A stretch of DNA of 64,000 nt from an uncultured Flavobacteriaceae bacterium (lineage in GTDB: Bacteria > Bacteroidota > Bacteroidia > Flavobacteriales > Flavobacteriaceae). Shown here in pieces: positions 45,401 to 52,910 of this stretch; within the stretch, counting starts at the first letter, position 1; every line of letters starts with the position of its first letter. Under the pieces are notes generated by a model. That model was not told where the DNA came from. It did no database searches and was given only the letters and a program-made list of their open reading frames with translations. The position numbers and the translations under genes were made by a program. The stretch spans positions 124,001 to 188,000 of the forward strand of contig CANKYF010000004.1 in assembly GCA_947487895.1 (NCBI GenBank), given 5' to 3'.

Positions 45401-47971
45401 CTGGTCTGTAACTCTTAATACTGGTGTTGATCTGTAAATAAAACTTTTCTCAAAATGATAGGGGTTTCCTTGAAGAATTTCATCATCTGGATATTTAAAT
45501 TCGGGAGTTAATAATGGAGGAATACTTGCAAAATTAACAGTCTCCTTAGTGCCTGCTGCTATTATGCTTGTACCAATAGTGGCATTAGAAATTTGTAAAC
45601 CACTACCACCAACAATTTCATAGTTAAGTGGCATTACCTGAATACGATATTCTCCTGATTCTTCATTGGTTTGAAACTCAAATTTTGTAACATCCGATAC
45701 ACTTCCTGGTAATTCTAAAGTGATAGTAGCTGTTCCAATATTGTTTTTAGAACTCACTCTTAATGTTGTATCTCCATCTGGAGCTGAATAAGGCACTTCA
45801 AATAAGCCGTTTTCTCCAAACCCTATAGGTTTTTGAGCTTCTATCGAACCGCCAACTACACGACCAACAGCAGTAACACGTGTTTCATCAATAAACACCA
45901 CTTGTTCCTGGGCATCTTCAAAAAACTCTTGAAAGGTACCTGTTTCTGCTGGAAACCTTCCTTCATAAGTAAAATCATGTCCAGTTTTAGCAACACGAAT
46001 GAAGTGATTACCAATAGGCACGTTAATATCAAAATTACCTTCGCTATCCGATTCTATAGGGACATTATTTTCATCTAAAACAATGTTGCCATCTATATAA
46101 ATGTTAGCTCCTGCTACAGGAACACGGGCATATAAATCTAAGCGATCATCGTCCTTTTCATTATTTCCAGTAGTCCCTAAATCGTTTAACCAATACTCGC
46201 CTTTGTTATAAAATGCTCCATTTATTTCGTATTGATTGTAATTCTCATCAATAATAGCAGCACCTCCAGCTATGGTATTACCGTTACCTGTATTTTGTTC
46301 TGCTTCTGCAACTGATGGAAACACACCTCTGGTATCATACAATATTTTCCCTTTAAAAATAAAGGATGAGGTATCTGTAAAATCTATTTTATTGACCACT
46401 TCAGACCCTTCACCTAAAAACACCAATTGCTGATTAGGCTCAAATTTATGCTGTCCAAAAATAGGTGTGATTTTAAATGATTCGCCTGTTCCTGTATAAG
46501 GAATCGCATTGATTTCATAATTACCGTTAACATCAGTAACTCCCAAAATGCCTAGTTGGCTGGACGATGGAATATTGCCTGCACCTGACACAAAAGAGAT
46601 ATCGTTACTTATACCCTGGATGTTTAAACTACCATGATTTTTGTTGTAATTGAATCCATTTCTTGAGGCATCATAAGCATAGCCTCCTGTATTTTCGTTA
46701 GCACTTAAATACACGACCAAATCTGGGTCGTTTCCGCTTATGTATCGCTTATAATCAGTACGAATATCTGAAGCGTCTTCTATACTTTTCCAAACACGTA
46801 TTTCGTCAATTAATGCGGTTTTACCACCTCCCACAAGTACATTGTTCCAATCGGCACTTCCAACATTAAACATTGTTGTTACTGTTAGAACCGTTATTTC
46901 TAAATACGGTGAGGTATCTTCATCATCTACTTCAGCTCTGGCAGCATGTGCTGCATCTCTATAAGCCGCAGTCATAGGGCGCCCATTTATAAACAATAAA
47001 GGCTCTTTAGCATCTTCTAACTGGGCAGTAACATGTACAAAATTGCTGTTAAAATCTGATACTGATATCATGATATCATTCCCTCGAGCATCTATATCTC
47101 CAGATGGGTAAACGTTTTGAATGATATAAAGGTTACCTCCAATACTAACTTCTAAAGTTTTAGAGGTTTCTTTTAAATTAACGGTAACATCAATATTATT
47201 TCCGTTTGACTCATTAAGTCTAAATAGTCTAATGGCATTACCACTATCGTTTGTATAAGGCTCATCTGGACGTACCCACGCTTGCAACGTAGTTTGTGTT
47301 GCTATAGGTTTGTTCAGATTCAATATTTCTAATTGGTTAGATGCAGGAATAATTAATCCACTACCATAACTAGAAACACTACCATCAGATTCTGCAGTAA
47401 TCGTAACATTTTGTACAGGGTTGCCTCCTTCAAAATTTACATTTCCGGTTACTATGGCTGTTGGGTTTCTAAACCCTATACCTGTGATAAAATTAGTGTA
47501 TAATTCTTCTGTTTGGCTTACGCCTTTTGCCAATACTTTATATTCATAAAGTACGCCTCCATCCACATATTTATCTTCGTATTGGGTTTCGTTAGGAGAT
47601 ACACTACCCACAAACTGAAATTGCGCACCGCTCCCTAGTTCTCTACGGGATATTTCTATGGTTGTAATTAAATTAAAGTTATTTCTTAGCTCCCATTGTA
47701 GTAACACTTTATCCCCAAAGAAGCCTTTAGAAATATCGAAAGATTCCTCTGCAAATGTTCCAAAAATGTATAATATGTCCCATGGAAAACGGGCATCTGT
47801 ATTGTTGGCAACATTGCTGGTTCCTAAATAAGGTACACCAACTTGAATGGTATAACCATTGTTTTGTACGGCCTGCGATGTGGTAACCATTTTGGCACCA
47901 TCATCTTGTTGCGCCCAGAGTCCTGTAACCAGTAGCCCTAAACACAGAGTTAGTGTTTTTTTTCTCATCAC
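39425..47971 (-). CDS. Giant (2848 aa) LamG-domain T9SS surface protein
   Basis: After a signal peptide (LTLCLGLLVTGLWAQ) the protein has a fibronectin-like start and a carboxypeptidase-regulatory-like segment. A first LamG/concanavalin-like domain lies at about 205-395 (ends ALIDEIRVWKS). Further regulatory-like repeats follow near 615-675 (SEGNFDINVPIGNHFIRVAK), then a long central region without recognised domains (about 700-1740). Two more LamG domains come at about 1745-1885 and 1955-2105 (KIDEFRLWNTL). A BACON-like Ig domain lies near 2260-2330, a module shared with the next gene at about 2349-2457, and a T9SS type A tail from VSVYPNPFKNDL. It should be a very large adhesin or binding protein at the cell surface. 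It follows the tail-collar gene by 8 bp. Ligand unknown. Confidence 0.85.
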   Translation of the reverse strand: MMRKKTLTLCLGLLVTGLWAQQDDGAKMVTTSQAVQNNGYTIQVGVPYLGTSNVANNTDARFPWDILYIFGTFAEESFDISKGFFGDKVLLQWELRNNFNLITTIEISRRELGSGAQFQFVGSVSPNETQYEDKYVDGGVLYEYKVLAKGVSQTEELYTNFITGIGFRNPTAIVTGNVNFEGGNPVQNVTITAESDGSVSSYGSGLIIPASNQLEILNLNKPIATQTTLQAWVRPDEPYTNDSGNAIRLFRLNESNGNNIDVTVNLKETSKTLEVSIGGNLYIIQNVYPSGDIDARGNDIMISVSDFNSNFVHVTAQLEDAKEPLLFINGRPMTAAYRDAAHAARAEVDDEDTSPYLEITVLTVTTMFNVGSADWNNVLVGGGKTALIDEIRVWKSIEDASDIRTDYKRYISGNDPDLVVYLSANENTGGYAYDASRNGFNYNKNHGSLNIQGISNDISFVSGAGNIPSSSQLGILGVTDVNGNYEINAIPYTGTGESFKITPIFGQHKFEPNQQLVFLGEGSEVVNKIDFTDTSSFIFKGKILYDTRGVFPSVAEAEQNTGNGNTIAGGAAIIDENYNQYEINGAFYNKGEYWLNDLGTTGNNEKDDDRLDLYARVPVAGANIYIDGNIVLDENNVPIESDSEGNFDINVPIGNHFIRVAKTGHDFTYEGRFPAETGTFQEFFEDAQEQVVFIDETRVTAVGRVVGGSIEAQKPIGFGENGLFEVPYSAPDGDTTLRVSSKNNIGTATITLELPGSVSDVTKFEFQTNEESGEYRIQVMPLNYEIVGGSGLQISNATIGTSIIAAGTKETVNFASIPPLLTPEFKYPDDEILQGNPYHFEKSFIYRSTPVLRVTDQTSESELVLKDENGIDQTVSTTGIKHPNGSGDDVLIYQQFSNYEIVLSTFERYLNNDDLNNIVEDIVPIVDGQLSITNNLAIPESELTETDPNDNSITRYSFIGGVPNTNAPFTRNIDIQYVIEGVPYPAENYISEGIILGGARDGTQSILSEAPEIPDIILRDPPGSNSFASIEAGESISFTTDNSFSSGGGVSQSVKLMLGGDVSIVAGPPGAGLIINTEVTNSLTGNISVESSSKDGNSITKTYTFNQTISTSDDPEFVGAEGDLYIGNSKNYSKGSFDDFQATLDQVGDPGDNFELTNGNGNKVYLNKQKAFYLGEKPTNTFFVYSQKFIITDLIPEYETIVETLKNGGTVTNAKPQSWYENQIDLWRRIILNNERSKYTALNDPTFIGQTALSAIGSYTSDLEDEINNAQVGGPYESLLLEKLKLADEQKALITSKSQDNITFDSGVGEVSRSIESVVVNTSTLEFDINIEESLQLQLGFSVNKLGIESTTTGFASQAFSASLTEEDTKTTTISYTLKDNDPANVLSVDIINLFDGSGPIFTTVGGRTSCPYEGAELSHYYNHSTFNPNNSVIELAEADRETLSNATERAEDPKILVEVAEIFNIPESNNAEFKLLLSNNADATSDAASFNYFELIVDNTTNPDNALINVSQNGTVVFVPYGQTVEYTLTLGKSVSDVNDYEDIRVILQSQCDPVNVFDDVLISAHFVPSCSRVAVKAPLDNWVYNTSSSTSPLTINLSEYNQAFDNFEKIDLEYRLATAPNWTRLHTYYNTQTSYDEAVGNSETEISLITDAEVIFPFDIAGLQLQDGDYEIRARSTCSNGTEFIADVISGSVDLKSPQQFGTPLPTDGILGAGEDLRVSFNENIFYNSAVSTIEIKGETNQLPIDHSVSLRFEGANNTATIESPRLVSGDLSVEFWMNNVTTASTATIISQQNGLNIRLENGNMIATLGGITTTNGAIASDGLFHHYTITHDNATGSISIYEDDRDIGGGTGTANAQFTNNNSLVIGGNTFIGNIHDLRLWTKPLSLSEAYANIYTKLLGSEANLVGYWPMNEGRGTIANDLARFKHAAVTADWDIKPKGTSYEFANGQYQELDNVGFVQLTNEMDATISFWIKTGTAQEATIFSNGRGNGEDPIQSVGLSNKWAINMNSSGALSFASEGNSYVLTAASVADNNWHHITLLFNRNGSLRTYVDAEQVSTNPITDIGGFSGNQAWLGARGFKDQAGIETVDRPFTGKIDEFRLWNTLRNVDQISRDRFNEMDVESIGLLLYARMNTPDPATANGPRYYHAFSNQSVIPSNAVLTVGAVNYSDDVPAIKPERKLIKFQVNHVINEDDMILEPVISDWAALEGQILDITVHRMFDASNNQQQSPITWTAFVQKNEMSWFVDGFNDVVDIVKTGNESPSFEITIINKGGLVQPYNISGIPNWLSLSSTSGSLAPDSKVTITATVDAGLSAGDYLENLYLQTDFGLDEKLQLEVRVLAEEPEWTVNPNDFDFSMNIVGRISIDGVFSDDLYDKVAAFSNGELRGIANVVYDESYQEYFVFLTIYSNVVSGDAINFSIWDASKGQIIQATIDTNASVTFTENSVLGTLSNPSLFENTSTVEQEIDLNQGWTWVSFNVNDVNFSDLNVLTSGMNLETSDRILSHSPTQLETYFKDSNNIVNSSWSGAISANSGLSTNYMYKMKFAYGQQLRVKGEQVHISNWSFPIQQNWNWLPYPLAKNVSVNEALSTFDATDGDIIKSQNLFAIYDPINGWSGTLSYMETGKGYMVKSDKTQTFKYANIFGKSSNIKTDKTNTSYEHKAITPEFAKYSENMNAVVLLPEGYNDLFAYDDQGLLKGSASNQMVGDKVLSFITIYGDQPEALRFYIGNGHGEKPTQKTITFKSNMVLGTVADPVVLESDILEGVSVYPNPFKNDLILQLNSIEEGNLELKVFNVVGQLVHTEIRKTNKGQNIVKLTPEISNGVYFLKLSFNAISKTYRIIKN

Positions 47972-47979
47972 CCTATAGT

Positions 47980-48894
47980 TTATAGTTTAATGATGTAGTT
48001 AACACCGTAACTTACAGGACGTGTTTCACCTAGTGTACCTGTAGTCCCGGTTAGTCCTGTGATTTGATGAGAATGAATGCCAGCTGCTAGGGCACCATCA
48101 TTAACTGTTCCTGTTCCAGCAGCAGATTGGTTTTGAAAAGCATTTGTGGCTCCAGAACTACCCCCATTTCTAGGTTCAAAGAAACGAAAAGGTTGTCTTA
48201 AATCATGTGTATGCTGCCCCGCATTGGCCGCTTCTAAGCTTCCCGCTGTATGATCATGAGATTGAAAGCCATCCTTTTGTTTAACTCCTAAAGCGATGCC
48301 AGCATAATTGGTACCTCCATAAGCTTGAGAACCGGCACCTCGCAAATACATGGCCTGTAAATTTGGGGCATTGTTACTGCCCAACAAGTCAATAAGTTTT
48401 TGTGAGCCATTGATTCCTATTAAAGACCGCCCATCGCATAACACCCAACCTGTTGGAACTGTTGTTCCTACAAAAGGCATAATGGCCCCTGTTGGCACCC
48501 CATTATTCGCGGCTATAGCATAAGGCACATGTTTTAATTTTTCTTCTGAAATGATTTGTGACCCTTCACTTATTTTTAAATACACCTGTTGGTTTGCAAA
48601 TATGGGATTATTACTTGCCGCTGGACTTACAATATGTGAAAACACGCCAAAGGCATCTGTCGTCAAATTAACAGTTTCTGGATTACCAATAACTACTTTA
48701 GTATTACCGTTATTGGCATCTAAATAATACAACTCAAACGTTAAAGAAATAGTAGCATTTGTTTTAGCTGTATTATTGCCATCTCTTGCTATACCTTGTA
48801 CAGCTATATCTGCTATTTCTGCAGAGGTTTGTGCATAATTAAAAGTTGCAATAAAAAGCAATAAAAAGGTTAAAAGTGTAAATTTTGTTTTCAT
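47980..48894 (-). CDS. Exported phage tail-collar-domain protein
   Basis: The frame is open from 48948, but the ATG at 48894 gives a clean signal peptide (FTLLTFLLLFIATFNYAQ) and a 304-residue protein. Residues about 20-140 form a beta-rich region common in secreted flavobacterial proteins (ARDGNNTAKTNATISLTFELYY). The C-terminal half is a tail-collar (microcystin-dependent-protein-like) domain: GAIMPFVGTTVPTGWVLCDG, NLQAMYLRGAGSQAYGG, His-rich GFQSHDHTAGSLEAANAGQH, ending RPVSYGVNYIIKL. In phages this fold lies in tail fibres. Here the signal peptide and lack of phage genes indicate a cell-surface role. It is the first gene after the kinase/regulator pair and precedes the giant LamG gene by 8 bp. 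Confidence 0.82.
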   Translation of the reverse strand: MKTKFTLLTFLLLFIATFNYAQTSAEIADIAVQGIARDGNNTAKTNATISLTFELYYLDANNGNTKVVIGNPETVNLTTDAFGVFSHIVSPAASNNPIFANQQVYLKISEGSQIISEEKLKHVPYAIAANNGVPTGAIMPFVGTTVPTGWVLCDGRSLIGINGSQKLIDLLGSNNAPNLQAMYLRGAGSQAYGGTNYAGIALGVKQKDGFQSHDHTAGSLEAANAGQHTHDLRQPFRFFEPRNGGSSGATNAFQNQSAAGTGTVNDGALAAGIHSHQITGLTGTTGTLGETRPVSYGVNYIIKL

Positions 48895-48986
48895 GGTTAT
48901 TATTGTTAATTCGTTATACTCTTTTTTGAGACAAGGATATACATCCAATGCTAGTGCAAGGTATAACTAGGGGTATTCTATAACAA

Positions 48987-49024
48987 TACGTACCACTTGC
49001 AAATACTACGTAGCCCTACGTAGT
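48987..49024. promoter_or_regulatory. Three phased TACGTA boxes, candidate response-regulator operator
   Basis: TACGTA occurs at 48987-48992, 49007-49012 and 49017-49022, that is, 20 and 10 bp apart, on one face of the helix. The last two lie in a perfect 20-bp palindrome, ACTACGTAG-CC-CTACGTAGT (49005-49024). On the minus strand a TTG and, 18 bases later, TATACCTTG follow, resembling -33 and -7 boxes. The site sits between the response-regulator gene and the tail-collar gene, which fits activation by that regulator. The gap 48895-49051 holds no gene. Confidence 0.6.
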
Positions 49025-49051
49025 GTTTGATATGAAAGTTGCTTACCGAAT

Positions 49052-49690
49052 TTATATGGAAAGTATAAGCTCTTTATGCTCCTGAGCCCAAGAACTTAGG
49101 GCATCCATTTCGTTTGAAAGGTCTAATTTTTGGATGATATTAGAGCGGTGTTTTTCTACAGTTCTACTGGAGATGCTTAATAATTCTCCAATTTCTTTAG
49201 AAGATTTCCCTTGTGCTACTAAACGAACAATGGTACGCTCTGAAGGGCTTAAGAATTTAATTTTCTCAATTTCTGGTGAAATCTGATTTTGAAGTATTTT
49301 ATTGAATTCTGAGCTAAAGTATGTGCCACCTTTATAAACTTCCTGAATGCATTTATGGAGTTCGATTGATGGTTCATCTTTTAAAATATACCCTTGTATA
49401 TTAAGTTTTTGTACTTTTGAAATAAAGCCTTTTTGTTTATGAGATGTCAGGATGATAAACTTTGTGGTTTGTTGCTTATCCAAACATTTTTGAATGACTT
49501 CAAAACCTGACAACAAAGGCATTTCTATATCCAAAATGGCAATATCTGGTTGTAATGACATAATATCATCTAAAGCTTTTGCGCCATTTTCTACTGAAGA
49601 AATAACATTATAATTAAACGATTTAAGTTCATCTACTAAACCTTTGAGTAACATTGGGTGATCATCGGCAACTAAAACAGAAATTTCCAT
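49052..49690 (-). CDS. NarL/FixJ-type response regulator
   Basis: The 212-residue protein has a receiver domain (VLVADDHPMLLKGLVDEL; phosphoryl acceptor Asp54 in AILDIEMPLLSG; Lys in the late ILKDEPS loop). A LuxR-type helix-turn-helix follows (about 145-205: LSPSERTIVRLVAQGKSSKEIGELLSISSRTVEKH, shown here in parts as SPSERTIVRLVAQGKSSKEI and SISSRTVEKHRSN). It is encoded 2 bp after the histidine kinase and just before the operon with TACGTA boxes. Phosphorylated by that kinase, it probably controls the tail-collar/LamG operon. The target assignment is from position. Confidence 0.93.
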   Translation of the reverse strand: MEISVLVADDHPMLLKGLVDELKSFNYNVISSVENGAKALDDIMSLQPDIAILDIEMPLLSGFEVIQKCLDKQQTTKFIILTSHKQKGFISKVQKLNIQGYILKDEPSIELHKCIQEVYKGGTYFSSEFNKILQNQISPEIEKIKFLSPSERTIVRLVAQGKSSKEIGELLSISSRTVEKHRSNIIQKLDLSNEMDALSSWAQEHKELILSI

Positions 49691-49692
49691 AA

Positions 49693-51705
49693 TTATACTA
49701 TTGGTATTTGAGCTAGAACCAGCGTTCCTTCTTCTTTTTTACTTTTTATTGATAATGTACCTTTTAACATGCGTATGCGTTCTGTTATAGTTTTTAAACC
49801 TAGACTATGTTGTTTTACAGACGCCACATTATCAAAACCTACACCATTGTCTTTTATTAAAACGTCTACACTATTTTTATGTTTTGTAATGTTTACGATT
49901 AGTGTTTTAGCCTTGGCATGTTTTAAAGCATTTGTTACCGTTTCTTGAATAAATCTATACAAATTAAGTGTTTCTGTTTCATTAAACTCATTATCAATAT
50001 CATCAATCTCTACAGAAAAAAACATATCGGTTTCTTCATCTAAGTCATTTAATAATTGTTGAATACTTTCTGTTACACCTAATTGCTTTAACGTCGCTGG
50101 GAATAATCCTCTTGATATACTTCTTACCTCTTCAAGAGCATTATTTGTCATCGCTGATAGTTCTTCTTGCTCCAAATTCTGAGCCTTCTTTTTAATCAAT
50201 GTAAGCTGCTGCCCCACACTATCATGTAAATCTTTAGATACCCTTGTGCGTTCTTCTTCTTGCGCGGTTAAAAGATCTTGAGAAAACTGTTCTTGCAATT
50301 GTTCGCGTTTTCTCGCTGCGTTTCTAGAACGCCATAACAAGATAATGCCAAATACTGCTAAAAGCCCTAAACCTCCAAATAATAGCCATTGGTTTTTCAC
50401 TTTATTCTTTTCGTCTAATAAGGCTATATCACTTTCTTGGGCTTGTATTTTTAAATCCCGTTTTTCCGTTTCGTAAAGTGTTTGGTAATAGGTTAATGAC
50501 TTAACATTTTGAACTTTAGATATGGAGTCTTTTATTTTATAGTAATTAATTAAGTGTTTTTCAGAGTTTCTATTATCATTAGTCTTTTTGTAAACATCAG
50601 ACAAAAACTTCTCAGCATTCATTATTTCTACATAGCCTTTGTGTACCTTTTTTAATTCTAAATGCTGTTTTCCATAATCAATAGCTTCTTTAAACTGATT
50701 TTTTCCTAAAGCTATTTGTTTTAGAACTTCAATATACATCTCTTTTTGAATGCCTTCTGAGTATATATCTGGATCACTCTTAATTTTATCGAAATATTGT
50801 TCTGCTTTTTCTATACTATCATTTTCTGCCAAAGCTATCGTTAAATCACACAAAAAGAAAGGTTCATAAAAACGCCTGAATTCAGAATTGTTATGCTTCA
50901 GTGCTAACCTTAAATTTGATATCCGCTTTTCTTGATCATCAATTAATCTATAATCTGCCGCTGCGTTATAATACAGTAATGATACTGCAGTGTCTTCTTT
51001 AAACGTATTCGATAAAGCTATGGCTTCGTTACGCTCTTTTTCTGCTTCTTTATAAAATGCATTTTGACTGTATAAAATTGAAATGTCATTTTTAGCATTT
51101 ATTAAGTTTAATGTATCCTTCTCGACAGCAAAGATTCTAATAGCTTCCTGAATGTGCTTTGAGGCATCAACTGCTTCTCCCATTTCCATTAAAACACCTC
51201 CAGTTTTTAAAGCTATAGTTCCCAACAACAACTGATTATTTGCTTTCAATGCCCAATCTTTAGCTAGATTATAATATTTAAAAGCCATATCAAAATCAAC
51301 TTGACCTGCATATGAATCTCCACCATAGAGATAAAACCTTCCTTTAATAGCATTAGATTTTACTGATTCTATAGTACTCAAAAAATCTTTAAATATTCTC
51401 AACCCTTCTTCAGAATCTCCCATTATATTACTATGGTAATGAATGAGTTTACTTGTATTTGTCGTTGCAATATTTAAGGAATCTAACTTTAAAGCATATG
51501 TAATGGTTTCTCTAGCTATAGAATCATATTTAAGTGCTTCATCAAATTGCACTAATGTGGTTAAACTATCTAACCACATTAGTTTCTCCGTTTTTTCTGA
51601 ACTAGCTATTTTACTTTTAAGTGTTTCTGATTTTTCTTGGAACGCATTATTTTGAGCTGTTACATATATACAATTTAGTAATGCAATAAAAATAACTTTC
51701 CTCAT
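49693..51705 (-). CDS. TPR-containing sensor histidine kinase (HisKA_3)
   Basis: The frame opens at 51759, but the ATG at 51705 gives a proper signal peptide (VIFIALLNCIYVTAQ) and 670 residues. The N-terminal half has tetratricopeptide-like helices (for example KGRFYLYGGDSYAGQVDFDM, YYNLAKDWALKANNQLLLG). A transmembrane segment (WLLFGGLGLLAVFGIILLW) and a coiled coil follow. The HisKA_3 dimerisation domain has phospho-acceptor His494 in SKDLHDSVGQQL, and the ATPase domain has TVTNALKHAKAK and IKDNGVGFD. The pattern is that of NarX/LiaS-type kinases with an extracytoplasmic TPR sensor. It pairs with the response regulator 2 bp downstream. The signal sensed is unknown. Confidence 0.9.
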   Translation of the reverse strand: MRKVIFIALLNCIYVTAQNNAFQEKSETLKSKIASSEKTEKLMWLDSLTTLVQFDEALKYDSIARETITYALKLDSLNIATTNTSKLIHYHSNIMGDSEEGLRIFKDFLSTIESVKSNAIKGRFYLYGGDSYAGQVDFDMAFKYYNLAKDWALKANNQLLLGTIALKTGGVLMEMGEAVDASKHIQEAIRIFAVEKDTLNLINAKNDISILYSQNAFYKEAEKERNEAIALSNTFKEDTAVSLLYYNAAADYRLIDDQEKRISNLRLALKHNNSEFRRFYEPFFLCDLTIALAENDSIEKAEQYFDKIKSDPDIYSEGIQKEMYIEVLKQIALGKNQFKEAIDYGKQHLELKKVHKGYVEIMNAEKFLSDVYKKTNDNRNSEKHLINYYKIKDSISKVQNVKSLTYYQTLYETEKRDLKIQAQESDIALLDEKNKVKNQWLLFGGLGLLAVFGIILLWRSRNAARKREQLQEQFSQDLLTAQEEERTRVSKDLHDSVGQQLTLIKKKAQNLEQEELSAMTNNALEEVRSISRGLFPATLKQLGVTESIQQLLNDLDEETDMFFSVEIDDIDNEFNETETLNLYRFIQETVTNALKHAKAKTLIVNITKHKNSVDVLIKDNGVGFDNVASVKQHSLGLKTITERIRMLKGTLSIKSKKEEGTLVLAQIPIV

Positions 51706-52006
51706 AAGTAGAGAAGTAATACTATTAATACAGAACCTGTATAAATAAAGTAAAATCATATTAATATGAATAGTTTTCTAGTGTATCTGTAAATATAATT
51801 AATTCTAATTTTCTCCTTGAAAAATATAAATGATTTAAAATTGATATATGTATATCAGTTATAATAGGGATGTAATTTGATACAAAAAATCTGAGAAATA
51901 TAGACTTAAGGAGGAGGCAAGATAAAATTTAATCTGATTTATAGAATTCTAATTTGTATAGATTTCATCAATCAAATTATTTCAAAATAAGCTATAAAAA
52001 ACAAAA

Positions 52007-52031
52007 CCCTGTAGTTTAAAAAACTACAGGG
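52007..52031 (-). terminator. Terminator after tRNA-Arg
   Basis: CCCTGTAGTTT and AAACTACAGGG form a perfect 11-bp stem around three bases, followed on the minus strand by TTTTGTTTT. It lies 26 bp after the tRNA 3' end. The rest of 51706-52057 (kinase promoter side) shows no gene. Confidence 0.85.
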
Positions 52032-52057
52032 AATACATTTAATTAAAAATATTTTAG

Positions 52058-52131
52058 TGACCATGGCAGGATTCAAACCTGCAACCTCTTGAGCCGTAAT
52101 CAAGTGCGCTATTCAGTTGCGCCACATGGCC
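52058..52131 (-). tRNA. tRNA-Arg (anticodon ACG)
   Basis: The minus strand folds into a complete cloverleaf: acceptor GGCCATG with CATGGTC and discriminator A, D-arm GCGC/GCGC, anticodon stem CTTGA/TCAAG around TTACGGC (anticodon ACG), five-base variable loop, and T-arm GCAGG/CCTGC around TTTGAAT. The 3' CCA is not encoded. It reads CGU codons, and after conversion of A34 to inosine also CGC and CGA. Confidence 0.95.
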
Positions 52132-52144
52132 GTTTTTGTGGGTG

Positions 52145-52175
52145 CAAATATACTATTTATTAAAACTATAACAAA
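52145..52175 (-). promoter_or_regulatory. Promoter of tRNA-Arg
   Basis: On the minus strand TTTG (52172-52175) and TATATTTG (52145-52152) are separated by 19 bases, an exact match to the Bacteroidota housekeeping promoter TTTG-N19-TAnnTTTG. The -7 box ends 13 bp before the mature tRNA 5' end. Confidence 0.75.
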
Positions 52176-52213
52176 CAATTTATTTCAAATTTATAAATGC
52201 GTATTTTTGAAAT

Positions 52214-52849
52214 ATGACAGATGAGATAGTACAACAAAAGTTTGGTCATACTCTAGACGCTTCAATCATTAATGAAATTTTAAACGTAGGGCTTTTTAAA
52301 GCTTTTACTAAAGATGATATTATTATTGATATAAACCAGCCTATTCTTTTCATTCCGCTACTTTTAAGTGGTAATATTAAAATTATGCGTGAAGACGAAG
52401 GTGGTCATGATTTACTTATTTATTTTCTAGAAGCAGGAGAAACGTGTACCATGTCTTTAACCTGTTGTATGGGGACTTCAAAAAGTAAAATTAGAGCAGT
52501 AGCAGAACAAGACTCTTCTCTTGTTATGGTACCAGTTGAAAAAATGCAAGATTGGTTTCATAGTAATGAAAGTTGGAGGAACTTTATTTTAGAAAGTTAT
52601 CAAACTCGTTTTGATGAATTATTAGAAGCTATAGACAGTATTGCTTTCTTAAAAATGGATGAGCGTCTTACTAAATACCTAAACAATAAGGCTATGTTAA
52701 ACGACTCGAATATTATTTCAATAAAACATCAAGAAATAGCCGAAGATTTGCATACTTCTAGAGTGGTGATCTCAAGACTTCTTAAACAGCTTGAAAAGGA
52801 AAACAAAATTATTTTAGGCAGAAATAAAATTGAAGTTTTAAAAGCTTAA
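52214..52849 (+). CDS. Crp/Fnr-family regulator of sulfur module, Cys-rich sensor domain
   Basis: The 211-residue protein has an N-terminal cyclic-nucleotide-binding-type beta roll (residues about 20-120, with LFIPLLLSGNIKIMREDEGG and LEAGETCTMSLTCCMG). The C-terminal Crp helix-turn-helix spans about 160-208 (KHQEIAEDLHTSRVVISRLL). The sensor domain has three close cysteines, Cys78, Cys84 and Cys85, where typical cAMP-binding residues would lie, suggesting thiol chemistry rather than cAMP binding. It heads a row of sulfur genes, and matching palindromes precede the next gene and the dioxygenase gene. A role as a sulfide/persulfide or redox-responsive activator is inferred, not shown. Confidence 0.88.
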   Translation: MTDEIVQQKFGHTLDASIINEILNVGLFKAFTKDDIIIDINQPILFIPLLLSGNIKIMREDEGGHDLLIYFLEAGETCTMSLTCCMGTSKSKIRAVAEQDSSLVMVPVEKMQDWFHSNESWRNFILESYQTRFDELLEAIDSIAFLKMDERLTKYLNNKAMLNDSNIISIKHQEIAEDLHTSRVVISRLLKQLEKENKIILGRNKIEVLKA

Positions 52850-52893
52850 GTAACCTAGGTTACACCCTTCTTCTTTCCTTCCTCTTAGTTTTA
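52850..52893 (+). promoter_or_regulatory. Crp-type operator and -7 box before YeeE gene
   Basis: GTAACCTAGGTTAC (52850-52863) is a perfect palindrome starting directly after the regulator stop codon. TAGTTTTA (52886-52893) fits a -7 box. The palindrome centre lies 29.5 bp before the box, exactly as at 54688-54732, and 47 bp separate the palindrome from the start codon. Confidence 0.65.
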
Positions 52894-52910
52894 CATTCAA
52901 ATTAAGAACA

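Noticed and set aside
47980-48894. Prophage fragment, because of the tail-collar domain
   Set aside because: The protein has a signal peptide and no phage tail, capsid, integrase or terminase genes are nearby. Tail-collar domains also occur in bacterial surface proteins.
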